Assembly (NCBI GenBank): GCA_020629275.1
Contig: JAHDDQ010000027.1
Span: forward strand, 1 to 39,347
DNA: 39,347 nucleotides
Direction: 5' to 3'
Source: Tenacibaculum sp.
GTDB lineage: Bacteria > Bacteroidota > Bacteroidia > Flavobacteriales > Flavobacteriaceae
Positions 7,928-16,140 of this stretch are shown in pieces. How positions within the stretch are numbered: position 1 is the stretch's first letter; the number at the start of each line of letters is the position of its first letter. The position numbers and the translations under genes were made by a program. Under the pieces are notes generated by a model, which saw only the letters and a program-made list of their open reading frames with translations, had not been told where the DNA came from and searched no databases.

Positions 7928-8305
7928 TTAGTTTTCTAAAAATCCGTCAGCTTTCCACTGATCGATAATAGTTCTTGTTGATTGGGGTAATCTTCCCGTA
8001 GGCGGCATTGGATTAGAACTACTATTCATGCGACCTATTAAGTTCCCATTTTCAGCAGCATTTTTAATTTGAGTATAATTTGTTAACGATAAACCAGCGG
8101 TTGGATTAGTGCTATCATGACAATTCGTAGTCGCACAACTTGAACTTATAATGTTCTGCACATCTTTTGTATATGTGGTTTTACTAACAGGACCTACAGG
8201 ATTTGTTGGATTTCCCTCTTCCTCTTCTACAATTTCAGAAGTAGAACAGCTCACAAATAATGTTGCAAATAGAAAGAATGTAAATAGGGTTTTAATTGTC
8301 TTCAT
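7928..8305 (-). CDS. Lipoprotein with a CX4CH haem-like motif
   Basis: 125 residues. The N-terminus is a lipoprotein signal with the lipobox FVSC (Cys20). After an acidic and proline-rich linker comes SSSCATTNCHD, a CX4CH variant of the c-type haem motif, and later SSNPMPPTGRLPQ, where the Met would be the second axial ligand as in small Bacteroidota and Planctomycetes cytochromes of the MPPGG type. It ends with a helix (TIIDQWKADGF), the usual C-terminal helix of such domains. It leads the four-gene operon. Whether covalent haem attachment works with four residues between the cysteines is not proven; a structural disulfide is the alternative. Confidence 0.8.
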   Translation of the reverse strand: MKTIKTLFTFFLFATLFVSCSTSEIVEEEEGNPTNPVGPVSKTTYTKDVQNIISSSCATTNCHDSTNPTAGLSLTNYTQIKNAAENGNLIGRMNSSSNPMPPTGRLPQSTRTIIDQWKADGFLEN

Positions 8306-8701
8306 TTTTTGAATATTCTATAAATTTAGTTAATATATTTCATTTTTTGTCAGAGATATGCATCTAAGCTTACTTTATATGTATAAAAATATGTTGTTTG
8401 AGTAAAAGTACCTTAATTGTTTAGTAGCAAACACATTAAATAAGTCTAAAAGGAAAATATGAGGGCTGAAAAGGAAAAATAAGAGTTAAAAAGTAACACT
8501 TATTTTACTTTTTCTATGTAAGATATGAATACTGACTCCTAAAATGAAATGGATATTATAAATTGAATTTGATAATAGAATTAAATTAATATTTGAAATA
8601 TTAAGAATGTAAAATACCATAGGCAACACATAACTTTTATTTGACATAGTTTTTAAATACCGTATCTTTACAAACCATTAAAAGATAAGGATTTTTGTAG
8701 C
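8306..8701. other. Divergent intergenic region before lepA
   Basis: 396 bases between the start of the haem-motif lipoprotein (minus) and lepA (plus). It carries the lepA promoter near its right end. Elsewhere I see only AT-rich sequence and a weak hairpin, AAAAAGTAA (8488-8496) with TTACTTTTT (8505-8513). No ORF or RNA gene is apparent. Confidence 0.5.
8640..8670 (+). promoter_or_regulatory. Bacteroidetes-type promoter of lepA
   Basis: A -33 box TTTG (8640-8643) and a -7 box TATCTTTA (8663-8670, one base off TAnnTTTG) are separated by 19 bases, the usual spacing for the primary sigma factor of Bacteroidota. Transcription would start near 8677, leaving a leader of about 25 bases before the lepA ATG. 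Confidence 0.65.
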
Positions 8702-10498
8702 ATGAAGAATATTAGAAATTTTTGCATTATTGCACATATAGATCACGGTAAAAGTACATTAGCTGATCGATTATTAGATTATACAGGTGCTGTTACCGAA
8801 CGAGAGAAGCAAGATCAATTATTAGACAATATGGATTTAGAGCGTGAACGTGGTATCACAATCAAATCTCATGCAATACAAATGGATTATATTCATGAAG
8901 GAGAGCCTTTCATTTTAAACTTGATTGATACTCCTGGTCATGTTGATTTTTCTTACGAAGTTTCAAGATCTATAGCGGCCTGCGAAGGAGCACTTTTAAT
9001 AGTAGATGCTGCGCAAAGTATTCAAGCACAAACAATTTCTAACTTATATCTAGCGTTAGAAAATGACTTAGAAATTATTCCTGTTTTAAATAAAGTAGAT
9101 TTACCATCTGCCAACCCAGAAGAAGTTACAGATGATATCGTTGACTTATTAGGGTGCGATCCTGAAGATGTTATACCAGCAAGTGGGAAAACAGGGTTTG
9201 GTGTAGATAAAATTTTAGAGGCAATTATTAATAGAGTTCCAGCACCAAAAGGAAATCCTGATGCTCCTTTAAAAGCATTGATCTTTGATAGTGTATATAA
9301 TTCATATCGAGGAATTGAAACTTATTTTAGAGTTATCGACGGTTCAATTAAAAAGAACCAACAAATTAAGTTTGTTGCTACAGGCAAACAATACGGAGCT
9401 GATGAGGTAGGAACTTTAAAGTTAGAGCAGGTAGTAAAAAAAGAAATCAAAACAGGAGATGTTGGTTATTTAATTACAGGAATTAAGGCAGCGAAAGAAG
9501 TTAAGGTAGGAGATACAATAACAGATTTTGCTAATCCTACAACTGATATCATTGAAGGTTTTGAAGACGTTAAACCAATGGTTTTTGCTGGGATTTATCC
9601 AGTAGATACAGAAGATTATGAAGAACTAAGAAATTCTATGGAGAAGCTACAATTAAATGATGCTTCTTTAGTTTTTCAGCCAGAAAGTTCAGCAGCTTTA
9701 GGTTTTGGTTTTCGATGTGGGTTTTTAGGAATGTTGCATATGGAAATCATTCAAGAGCGTTTAGAACGTGAATTCAATATGACTGTAATTACTACGGTTC
9801 CTAACGTATCTTATCATGCATTTACAAAGAAAGAGCCGGATGATGTTATTATTGTAAATAATCCATCAGATTTACCAGATCCTTCAGGATTAGATAGAGT
9901 AGAAGAGCCATTCATTAAAGCTTCAATAATTACAAAGGCGGATTTTGTAGGGCAGGTAATGTCTTTATGTATTGAAAAACGTGGACAAATTATCAATCAA
10001 ACATATTTAACGCCAGAACGTGTTGAATTAATTTTTGAAATGCCATTGGCAGAAATTGTTTTTGATTTTTATGATCGATTAAAAACAGTTTCGAAAGGAT
10101 ATGCTTCTTTTGATTATCATCCAATAGGAATGAAAAAATCGAAATTAGTACGTGTGGATATGTTACTTAATGGTAATACTGTTGATGCACTTTCTGCACT
10201 TTTACATGCTGACAATGCTTACAACATAGGGAAAAGGATTTGTGAGAAATTAAAAGAATTAATTCCTCGTCAACAATTCGACATACCAATTCAAGCAGCA
10301 ATTGGAGCTAAAATTATTGCCCGAGAAACTGTAAAGGCATTACGAAAAGACGTAACAGCAAAATGTTATGGAGGAGATATTTCTCGTAAGCGTAAGCTTT
10401 TGGAAAAACAGAAAAAAGGTAAAAAACGTATGCGACAGGTAGGTAACGTCGAAATACCTCAGCAAGCATTTATGGCAGTACTAAAATTGAACGATTAA
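8702..10498 (+). CDS. lepA: Translation elongation factor 4 (LepA), GTPase
   Basis: A ribosome-associated GTPase of 598 residues, the standard length. G motifs: AHIDHGKST (11-19), the switch I region with ERERGITIK (48-55), DTPGH (76-80) and NKVD (130-133). After these come the EF-G-like domains II, III and V, including [18 protein letters not shown], and the LepA-specific C-terminal domain with the basic [23 protein letters not shown] segment, split here by eye into [12 protein letters not shown] and KQKKGKKRM. The start is preceded by a clear promoter and there is no other gene in its transcript. It stands alone between a divergent and a convergent operon. Confidence 0.98.
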   Translation: MKNIRNFCIIAHIDHGKSTLADRLLDYTGAVTEREKQDQLLDNMDLERERGITIKSHAIQMDYIHEGEPFILNLIDTPGHVDFSYEVSRSIAACEGALLIVDAAQSIQAQTISNLYLALENDLEIIPVLNKVDLPSANPEEVTDDIVDLLGCDPEDVIPASGKTGFGVDKILEAIINRVPAPKGNPDAPLKALIFDSVYNSYRGIETYFRVIDGSIKKNQQIKFVATGKQYGADEVGTLKLEQVVKKEIKTGDVGYLITGIKAAKEVKVGDTITDFANPTTDIIEGFEDVKPMVFAGIYPVDTEDYEELRNSMEKLQLNDASLVFQPESSAALGFGFRCGFLGMLHMEIIQERLEREFNMTVITTVPNVSYHAFTKKEPDDVIIVNNPSDLPDPSGLDRVEEPFIKASIITKADFVGQVMSLCIEKRGQIINQTYLTPERVELIFEMPLAEIVFDFYDRLKTVSKGYASFDYHPIGMKKSKLVRVDMLLNGNTVDALSALLHADNAYNIGKRICEKLKELIPRQQFDIPIQAAIGAKIIARETVKALRKDVTAKCYGGDISRKRKLLEKQKKGKKRMRQVGNVEIPQQAFMAVLKLND

Positions 10499-10524
10499 TT
10501 ACAAGATTAGTTATATAAATAGAG

Positions 10525-10555
10525 AAACTCAATTTGATAAGAAGTGAGTTTTTTT
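10525..10555. terminator. Terminator between convergent lepA and CPBP gene
   Basis: AAACTCA (10525-10531) pairs with TGAGTTT (10545-10551) around a 13-base loop and is followed by a T-tract. It lies just after lepA and touches the end of the minus-strand CPBP gene, so it may serve both. Confidence 0.65.
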
Positions 10556-10556
10556 A

Positions 10557-11318
10557 TTATATTTTTTGGATATATTTTTTTATTAAAAACAAACCATAGA
10601 ATAGGCATGGTGAAACCAACAGTGTAATAATTAAGGCATTTATTAATGAAGTGGGTTCTGTAGTTGTAACACTATAACTTAGTCCTACTTGATCAATTTT
10701 AGCAAAGAAATCAATTAATGCATGCGCTATTATTAAAGGATATAAACGTTTGGTTATTACAAGTAAAGCGCCAAACATTATTCCTATAAAAGTTGCAAAG
10801 AAAACCTGAGATACTTCTCCATAAAGACCTTTGTCAAAACGTATAATATGTAACAATCCAAAAATTAAGGAAGCTATAAGAATACCTTTAATAGGGTTTT
10901 TTAAATGTTTGGAAAATGTAGCTTGTAAATAGCCTCTAATACTTAATTCTTCCATCATTCCTATACTTATACAATAAACTATCAATACAACAGTATTGGT
11001 CATTGTTAGGTTTAATTTGTCATCTAGAAAAAGAATATTTAGAACTATGATATATAAGGCACCGAAAAAAACAAGTCCAATTTTCTTAGGTTTTACATTT
11101 GAAATACCTGCTGGTTCAAGTAAATTATTAGTTTTTATGAGAAGGTAAGCAATTATGGCTAAAATAAAATTATAACTAGTTTTTATAAGTAGTAGTTTAG
11201 CGTAAGGAACACTTTGATATTTAGCTAAATAAGTAACGGTGAATTGTTTTAGAATTGTAATGGTAATAAGAACTATTATAAAAGGAACTATTTTCCTTAA
11301 CAATGTGACATTTTTCAT
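10557..11318 (-). CDS. CPBP family intramembrane metalloprotease (CAAX protease/Abi type)
   Basis: 253 residues with about seven to eight transmembrane helices. The active-site motifs are in the expected order: EELSIR (E123, E124, R128; the EExxxR motif), FGLLH (H157) and HALID (H199, D203). The family includes CAAX-processing proteases, bacteriocin self-immunity proteins and membrane proteases acting on signal factors. It follows the LytTR regulator by 61 bases on the same strand and may belong to the same operon. In Gram-positive bacteria such proteases are often found with LytTR peptide-sensing systems; whether this applies here is inference. Confidence 0.9.
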   Translation of the reverse strand: MKNVTLLRKIVPFIIVLITITILKQFTVTYLAKYQSVPYAKLLLIKTSYNFILAIIAYLLIKTNNLLEPAGISNVKPKKIGLVFFGALYIIVLNILFLDDKLNLTMTNTVVLIVYCISIGMMEELSIRGYLQATFSKHLKNPIKGILIASLIFGLLHIIRFDKGLYGEVSQVFFATFIGIMFGALLVITKRLYPLIIAHALIDFFAKIDQVGLSYSVTTTEPTSLINALIITLLVSPCLFYGLFLIKKYIQKI

Positions 11319-11379
11319 AATAAAAAAAATTAATTACTATTTCGACGATTCTAATAGAAGGATGTTACAGCCTTTAAAA

Positions 11380-12144
11380 TTAGTTTTCTAACCATTTTCT
11401 GAATTCAGAAGTTGTTGAGGTACTGGTCATTACTTTTTCTTTGAGACCACTACTTGTTATTAATAAACGATTTTTAAAATGACTTTCTATATTTATTATA
11501 AAGTCGATGCTTATGATCTCACTTCTATTAATCTTGAAAAACTTATTGGGATTTAATTGTTGAAATATACCACTAAGATTTTGTGAAATCGTATGTTTTT
11601 TACCTTTAGAATCTGTTGCTATACAAAAGTCACCAGAAGCGGTAATTAAACTAATTTCTGTTACGTTTAAAAGCTGTATTCCTTTTGCTTTTTTAATAAC
11701 AAAACGTTTTTTATAAACTGTGTTTTCTTGCTGAAGCGCCGATTTTAAGTTGGTTAGCGTTTGATGGTTTAGTGAATTGTATGAGCCTTTATTGAATAAC
11801 GATTGATATTTTTCTATAGCCTTATTAAAATCAGCCTTAGAATAGGGTTTTAAAATATAAGCAATACCATTTGTATTGAAAGCCTTAAACAGATAATTGT
11901 CATGAGCAGAGCAAAAAATTATTGGAGCATCAACAACTATATCATCAAACAAATCAAAAGAAATTCCATCCAATAGTTGAATATCTGATAAAATAAAATC
12001 ATAGCTATTTTCTTGTAATAAAAGCTTACCATCTTTAATGGAACGAGCCCAATCGTGAGTTATTTCTTCAGTAAAATATTCAGTTAAATAATTAACAAGT
12101 TTCTGATGTGCTGGTATTTCGTCTTCTAAAATTAAAATTTTCAT
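11380..12144 (-). CDS. LytTR-family response regulator
   Basis: 254 residues: a receiver domain (acid pocket E7/D8, phosphoacceptor Asp54 in ILSDIQL, conserved Lys99 in YILKP) and a C-terminal LytTR DNA-binding domain (about 145-250) with KRFVIKKAKGIQLL, GKKHTISQNLSGI and FFKINRSEIIS. Such regulators bind pairs of direct repeats in promoters. It starts 4 bases after the kinase stop, so the two form a two-component pair. Its target may include the operon itself or the neighbouring secreted-protein genes, but I could not identify a clear LytTR binding site. Confidence 0.95.
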   Translation of the reverse strand: MKILILEDEIPAHQKLVNYLTEYFTEEITHDWARSIKDGKLLLQENSYDFILSDIQLLDGISFDLFDDIVVDAPIIFCSAHDNYLFKAFNTNGIAYILKPYSKADFNKAIEKYQSLFNKGSYNSLNHQTLTNLKSALQQENTVYKKRFVIKKAKGIQLLNVTEISLITASGDFCIATDSKGKKHTISQNLSGIFQQLNPNKFFKINRSEIISIDFIINIESHFKNRLLITSSGLKEKVMTSTSTTSEFRKWLEN

Positions 12145-12148
12145 AAGC

Positions 12149-13159
12149 TTAGATTTCGTTACTTAATTGTATGATTGGAATTGTGACATTAAACTCATTT
12201 TCTGTATTTATAACACTAATTTCTTGATCTGATAAAAGTTGATATCGTGTTTTTAGATTTTGTAAACCAGTACCAAAGGACTCTTTTTTTACAACAATAT
12301 CCGATTTTGAATTAATAATTTTCAACCATTTTTCAGTAACTATTATAGCTGTTTTTATTGGTTTATGACTAGGTTTATTGTGCTTAACGACATTTTCTAG
12401 CAAACCTTGTATAGCTCCTGTAGGTACAAACTTGTCTGTTATTTCAGCTTCTTTTTCAATACTAAAATCATAGTCATTGCCAAACCTAGTTTTAATTAAA
12501 AAAATATAGTTTTCAGCTAATTGAATTTCATCAGAAAGCTCCATTACTTCTGCATCTTTAGTTTGAATTAGATATCTATAAATTAGAGATAGACGATTAA
12601 TATATTCTTTTGCTTTTTCTGAATTAGTGTCAATTAAACTGTCTAAAGTATTCAAGTTGTTGAATAAAAAATGCGGATCTATCTGGCTGCGTAATAATTT
12701 AAGCTCATTTTCTTTTTTCTCTTGTTGTACTTTAAAGAATGTAGCTCTTCCTTCATAAAACTTCTTAGCAAGTAGAATTCCAAAAGTAAAACCAGCTTCA
12801 TTTGCTGTAGAAAAAATAGTATTGGGTATCAATTTCAGTAAAGGAGGAAATTTAGACCAATCATTATTACCAGACCAAAAACCAATGGTGAAATCAGCTA
12901 ATCCGGCTACCATCAAAATTAAAACACCAAAAAGAATAAAAAGAAAATAACTTTTTTGTTTTAAAATATAATTAGGAATTAGCCAGTACATGAATAATAA
13001 AATTACTGAAATTGAAGTAATAATTGATGATGAGAAATCAGCTACATATTCAATTAAATCGTATCCTCGTTGATAATAATCTATAGAATTAAATATTATA
13101 GTTACTACATACGTTAAGGTTAGTAAAAGCCAATCTGACTTATTTAATTTGGTGTTCAT
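12149..13159 (-). CDS. LytS/YehU-type membrane sensor histidine kinase
   Basis: 336 residues from the ATG at 13159; a TTG 21 bases upstream is possible but adds no homologous sequence. Four hydrophobic helices fill the first about 135 residues, followed by a short coiled coil and the His_kinase domain with the phosphoacceptor in RSQIDPHFLFNNLN (His163). The ATPase part is short, with NKPS (N box) and GTGLQNLKTRYQLL, as in this family. No extracellular sensor domain is present, so it probably senses through its membrane helices or a partner protein. It starts 34 bases after the receptor stop on the same strand, and the regulator follows at 4 bases. Confidence 0.95.
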   Translation of the reverse strand: MNTKLNKSDWLLLTLTYVVTIIFNSIDYYQRGYDLIEYVADFSSSIITSISVILLFMYWLIPNYILKQKSYFLFILFGVLILMVAGLADFTIGFWSGNNDWSKFPPLLKLIPNTIFSTANEAGFTFGILLAKKFYEGRATFFKVQQEKKENELKLLRSQIDPHFLFNNLNTLDSLIDTNSEKAKEYINRLSLIYRYLIQTKDAEVMELSDEIQLAENYIFLIKTRFGNDYDFSIEKEAEITDKFVPTGAIQGLLENVVKHNKPSHKPIKTAIIVTEKWLKIINSKSDIVVKKESFGTGLQNLKTRYQLLSDQEISVINTENEFNVTIPIIQLSNEI

Positions 13160-13192
13160 GTTGGTGTCTGTGAAAAACAAAAGTATAAGAAT

Positions 13193-15244
13193 TTAATTAT
13201 TATCGTCTATTCTATTCTCTTCATCTTTCGAGCCATCTCTTTTTGTCTTCTTTTTTCCAAATTTAGATCCAAAGTTATATGTGAATCTTAGTTGAACATT
13301 TTGACGAGATCCATTACTTTCAATATTTGCATTTATGTTGTCATAATTAACTGTTCCTACAAAACCTCTATTCAATACTTTATTAATTCCTAGGTTAACT
13401 TTGAGCCTGTCATTCATGAATTTCTTACCAAACGAGAAACTTAAATCACCGATCCATCCAACATCAATCTGACCTTCTAATGCACCTGAACCGAAATAAC
13501 TCGACATTTCAGCACTTATATCCCATGGTAAACCATAACTTGCTTGTGTATACCAACCATAGTTCCATTTTGTTAACTTGAAAGGAGCAGTTACTATACC
13601 TGCTATACCCGATTGAAATTTATTGTAATCGACTATAATTCCTGAAAACCCTTCTAAACCGTCTATAAAATCTAAAGGGCCAAAGAATCTAAAGTTCCAG
13701 TTTTCTCGATCTTGTAAGTTTATAGTTGTTCTAGAGATTTGTGCAGTAGCATCATTTTGAGAGATGAATAAAAATAAATCATCTCTAGTTTTACTATAAC
13801 TTACAGTAAAAAAGGGTTGGTTATCGAACGTTAAATTGAATTGTAGGTTATTTGTAAAAGCAGGAATTAAGTTTGTATTACCTTGTTCCGTTGTTAACGG
13901 ATCGTATGCAGTGACAAATGAATTTAAACTGCTGTAGTTTGGTCTTCTGATACGAAAGCTATAAGCAAGGTTTACACCTAAACTTTCAGATACTTTCCTA
14001 CTTACAGAAGCACTAGGAAATACCTTCGAAATTTTACGTCCTAATATTGTGTTTTGACCTACAGACGTACCTTCAGTATTACTATATTCATAACGTAAAC
14101 CAGCAGAATAAGACCATTTACCAGTAGTTCCATTTATCTTAGTATAAAAAGCGAATATATCTTCATCGATAAGAAAACGATCACTAGCATTAGGTTGAAA
14201 CACAAATTGATTCGTATTATCTTCTTCAAAAAGTTTCAAATCACTATCTGTGTTTACATTAGAATGTTTGCTTCCTAAACTTAACTTAAAGTTATCCGAG
14301 AAAGTTTTTGTGTAATCGATTCTAGTAGTTTTTATAGTGAACTTTCCATCTTGAAAATATTGTTGATCAGAGAAATTGAAGTTATTTCCTGCGGCTTTTA
14401 ATACGGTGTTGAAGCTATTGTCGGCAAAGTTTACATAATTAAAATCAATTAATAATTTATTTGAGTCGGTTTTGTACTCATAATAAGGGTTGAAACTAAA
14501 TGTATTTCTGTCTCTATCAAAGGTATTATCCGAAAAAATGTTTATTGCTTGAGAAGGACTTGTTACAGTTGCCCTTGCTGTTGAAACTCTGCTAGATGTA
14601 GTGTTGTTGAAACGAGTACCTAAACCAACAGAATGATTATCGTTAAGGTAATAATCAAGGCTACCACCAACCCACAAGCGTTTAGGATCATAAGGTTCTA
14701 TAGTTTTTTGATCGTATATTTCTTTCTCATTTGTGCTACTATTGTTTACCGTTCTAGTAATAAATAAATCATCTCTCCAAGTAGGGTTTGATTGACCAAC
14801 ATTTAACTGCCAGTTTAATTTATTCTTATAACTTGCCAAAGAAGCACTTGTGCCAAATTCAAAACCTTCATCTTCACCTAACCAGGCATTTATATTTCCA
14901 TGCGTACCTAAACGAACATTCTTTTTAAGGATAATATTGATGATAGGTCCAGAACCTTCTGCATCAAATTCAGCACCAGGTTGTTCTATTAGTTCAACCT
15001 TAGCAATATTATCAGCAGGTAAATCTCTTAGTAATGTATCGGTATCCATATAATCGGTGGTTTTACCATTAATTAAGATGCGAACATCGGAACGCCCCGC
15101 AAAATTAATTCCATTGTTAGTAACGATTACACCAGGCACTCTTTTTACAACATCTTGAAGACTATTATTAAGTAACTCAGATTTTTCCAAGTCAACAATT
15201 AACTTCTCAGCTGTTTGCCTTATCACAGTTACTCTTAACAACAA
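13193..15244 (-). CDS. Outer-membrane beta-barrel/TonB-type receptor, main fragment after a frameshift
   Basis: 683 residues in this frame, but without a proper start: the first codons (TTG TTG TTA) lie inside the upstream fragment read in another frame, and the protein begins in the middle of the domain join. Residues about 5-110 are a TonB plug (TAEKLIVDLEKSE, VKRVPGVIV, GRSDVRILINGK, IEQPGAEFDAEGSGPIINIILKK). The rest is a long barrel of the OMP_b-brl_3 type, ending in LRFTYNFGSKFGKKK plus a charged tail. Together with the piece at 15207-15578 it makes one normal receptor of roughly 800 residues. It would bring a ligand through, or signal across, the outer membrane. It is followed at once by the LytS/LytTR genes. 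Confidence 0.85.
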   Translation of the reverse strand: MLLRVTVIRQTAEKLIVDLEKSELLNNSLQDVVKRVPGVIVTNNGINFAGRSDVRILINGKTTDYMDTDTLLRDLPADNIAKVELIEQPGAEFDAEGSGPIINIILKKNVRLGTHGNINAWLGEDEGFEFGTSASLASYKNKLNWQLNVGQSNPTWRDDLFITRTVNNSSTNEKEIYDQKTIEPYDPKRLWVGGSLDYYLNDNHSVGLGTRFNNTTSSRVSTARATVTSPSQAINIFSDNTFDRDRNTFSFNPYYEYKTDSNKLLIDFNYVNFADNSFNTVLKAAGNNFNFSDQQYFQDGKFTIKTTRIDYTKTFSDNFKLSLGSKHSNVNTDSDLKLFEEDNTNQFVFQPNASDRFLIDEDIFAFYTKINGTTGKWSYSAGLRYEYSNTEGTSVGQNTILGRKISKVFPSASVSRKVSESLGVNLAYSFRIRRPNYSSLNSFVTAYDPLTTEQGNTNLIPAFTNNLQFNLTFDNQPFFTVSYSKTRDDLFLFISQNDATAQISRTTINLQDRENWNFRFFGPLDFIDGLEGFSGIIVDYNKFQSGIAGIVTAPFKLTKWNYGWYTQASYGLPWDISAEMSSYFGSGALEGQIDVGWIGDLSFSFGKKFMNDRLKVNLGINKVLNRGFVGTVNYDNINANIESNGSRQNVQLRFTYNFGSKFGKKKTKRDGSKDEENRIDDNN
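15207..15244 (-). other. Frameshift site in the receptor gene
   Basis: The upstream frame reads EIVVKS and then nonsense to a stop (NCDKANS), while the downstream frame picks up with VTVIRQTAEKL. Joining them after the Lys codon AAG needs a jump of one base, so one base was inserted, or two were lost. No known slippery motif is visible here, so a mutation or sequencing error is more likely than programmed shifting. Confidence 0.8.
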
Positions 15245-15578
15245 TTTCGTCCAATGATTCAGAAGCTTCTTTCAGTGTAAAATTGAATGTTTTATTTTCA
15301 GATAATTTAAAGGATTTTATTTTTGAATTTTTGAAACCCAACATTGAAACTTCTATGGTATACGTACCTGCTGCAATATTTTCAAAAAAATAAGCACCAT
15401 TCTCATCGGAAACCGCTCCTTTAGGAGTAGATGAAGGCTCTAGAGTATTATACAGGATAATATTGGCAAATGGAAGAGATTCATTTTGTTCGTCTATAAT
15501 TTTACCATTTATACTGTGCTGTGCAAATGCAAAGTTAACTTTTAAAATGAATACTAGAATTAATACAAAAGGTCTCAT
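15207..15578 (-). CDS. N-terminal fragment of the frameshifted receptor: signal peptide and carboxypeptidase-regulatory-like domain
   Basis: From the ATG at 15578 the fragment has 123 residues (a longer start at 15608 puts ten non-signal residues in front). A signal peptide ends at NFAFAQ, followed by a CarboxypepD_reg-like beta sandwich (HSINGKIIDEQNESLPFANI, GAYFFENIAAGTYTIEV, FTLKEASESLDEIVVKS), the standard N-terminal extension of Bacteroidota TonB-dependent receptors. It stops prematurely just where the plug should begin. The plug and barrel continue in another frame at 13193-15244. As it stands the product would be a short periplasmic protein. Confidence 0.85.
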   Translation of the reverse strand: MRPFVLILVFILKVNFAFAQHSINGKIIDEQNESLPFANIILYNTLEPSSTPKGAVSDENGAYFFENIAAGTYTIEVSMLGFKNSKIKSFKLSENKTFNFTLKEASESLDEIVVKSNCDKANS

Positions 15579-15775
15579 AATTTTTCGGGTTTTTAAATAA
15601 CACTTCAAATATGAAGACTTATCAAGCTTTTTGAAAAGTAAAACTGTCGAAAAGGGATAAAAAACCGTTGAATTGAGTTTTTTAAAAGGAAGTAGATAAG
15701 AAGGAAATAATCAATATATATCTGTTCAACAGGTTTTTAAGAAAAAAAGTAGTGTGATAATATATTAAATATGTT

Positions 15776-15783
15776 TATATTTG
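15776..15783 (+). promoter_or_regulatory. Candidate promoter -7 box (TATATTTG) before the repeat array
   Basis: An exact match to TAnnTTTG. Transcription would start near 15790, just before the first repeat unit and about 30 bases before its mini-ORF. Only a weak -33 (GTGTG) is seen around 15752. If used, it would transcribe the array towards the protease gene. Confidence 0.45.
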
Positions 15784-15794
15784 ACCTTGAAATC

Positions 15795-15970
15795 AACTAA
15801 TAACTAAGTCCCCTAAAAATGAATAATATATTACCAAAAATCTTCATTCGAGTATAGCTTTTCAACTACGAAATACGTTTCTCAAAATACATAAAATTAA
15901 CTCATAATTTTAGTGTAGCTCTCTCATTGGTGCTTTTTGAGCACTATAAATAGTATTTTTTATTTTAAAT
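15795..15970 (+). repeat. Tandem repeat unit 1 with mini-ORF and hairpin
   Basis: First of three diverged direct repeats. Order of parts: AAGTCCCC box (15806-15813), A-rich spacer, mini-ORF at 15819-15857 (MNNILPKIFIRV, stop TAG), a variable AT-rich stretch, the box TTTTAGTGTAG, a hairpin TGGTGCT/AGCACTA (15928-15946, loop TTTTG) and then a T-rich run. The unit is about 176 bases long. The three copies agree at roughly two thirds of positions by eye, with the mini-ORF start, the AGTATAG stop region and the TTAGTGT box best kept. Confidence 0.85.
15819..15857 (+). CDS. Possible 12-residue peptide ORF, repeat unit 1
   Basis: ATG to TAG encodes MNNILPKIFIRV, a short basic and hydrophobic peptide. 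Support for translation is only the conservation of frame and start across three repeat units and the silent changes between units 1 and 3. There is no Shine-Dalgarno sequence, which is common in Bacteroidota. It could be a peptide gene, a leader peptide or chance. Confidence 0.3.
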   Translation: MNNILPKIFIRV

Positions 15971-16140
15971 TAATTAATAACCAAGTCCCCCCCCAAAAAA
16001 ATGAGTAAGAACTTACTAAAAATCTTCGTTTAAGTATAGTTTCTAATACGAAATCCATTTACTTAAAACATCTTAAATTAAATTTAGAACTTTAGTGTAG
16101 TGCTTTCTTAGCGCTACAAACATTCTGTTTTTTATTTTAA
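15971..16140 (+). repeat. Tandem repeat unit 2 with mini-ORF, C8 tract and hairpin
   Basis: Same order of parts as unit 1. The CCCC box has expanded to eight C (15987-15994), a striking homopolymer for such AT-rich DNA. The mini-ORF at 16001-16033 (MSKNLLKIFV) stops two codons earlier because the Arg codon is replaced by TAA. The hairpin is the strongest of the three, TGTAGTGCT/AGCGCTACA (16096-16118), nine pairs including one G-U. Confidence 0.85.
16001..16033 (+). CDS. Possible 10-residue peptide ORF, repeat unit 2
   Basis: Encodes MSKNLLKIFV. It keeps the L-x-KIF core of the other two but ends early at TAA. It may be the degraded member of the set. Confidence 0.25.
   Translation: MSKNLLKIFV

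Noticed and set aside
7067..7931. Antisense ORFs opposite the OB-fold and YceI genes
   Set aside because: They lie fully opposite well-supported genes and have no domain or signal of their own.
13193..15244. Receptor ORF as a complete gene starting with TTG at 15244
   Set aside because: It would lack a signal peptide, although an outer-membrane barrel needs one, and the missing N-terminus lies just upstream in another frame.
15207..15244. Programmed ribosomal frameshift
   Set aside because: No known slippery heptamer, stimulatory stem or family precedent is seen; a mutation or sequencing error explains it more simply.
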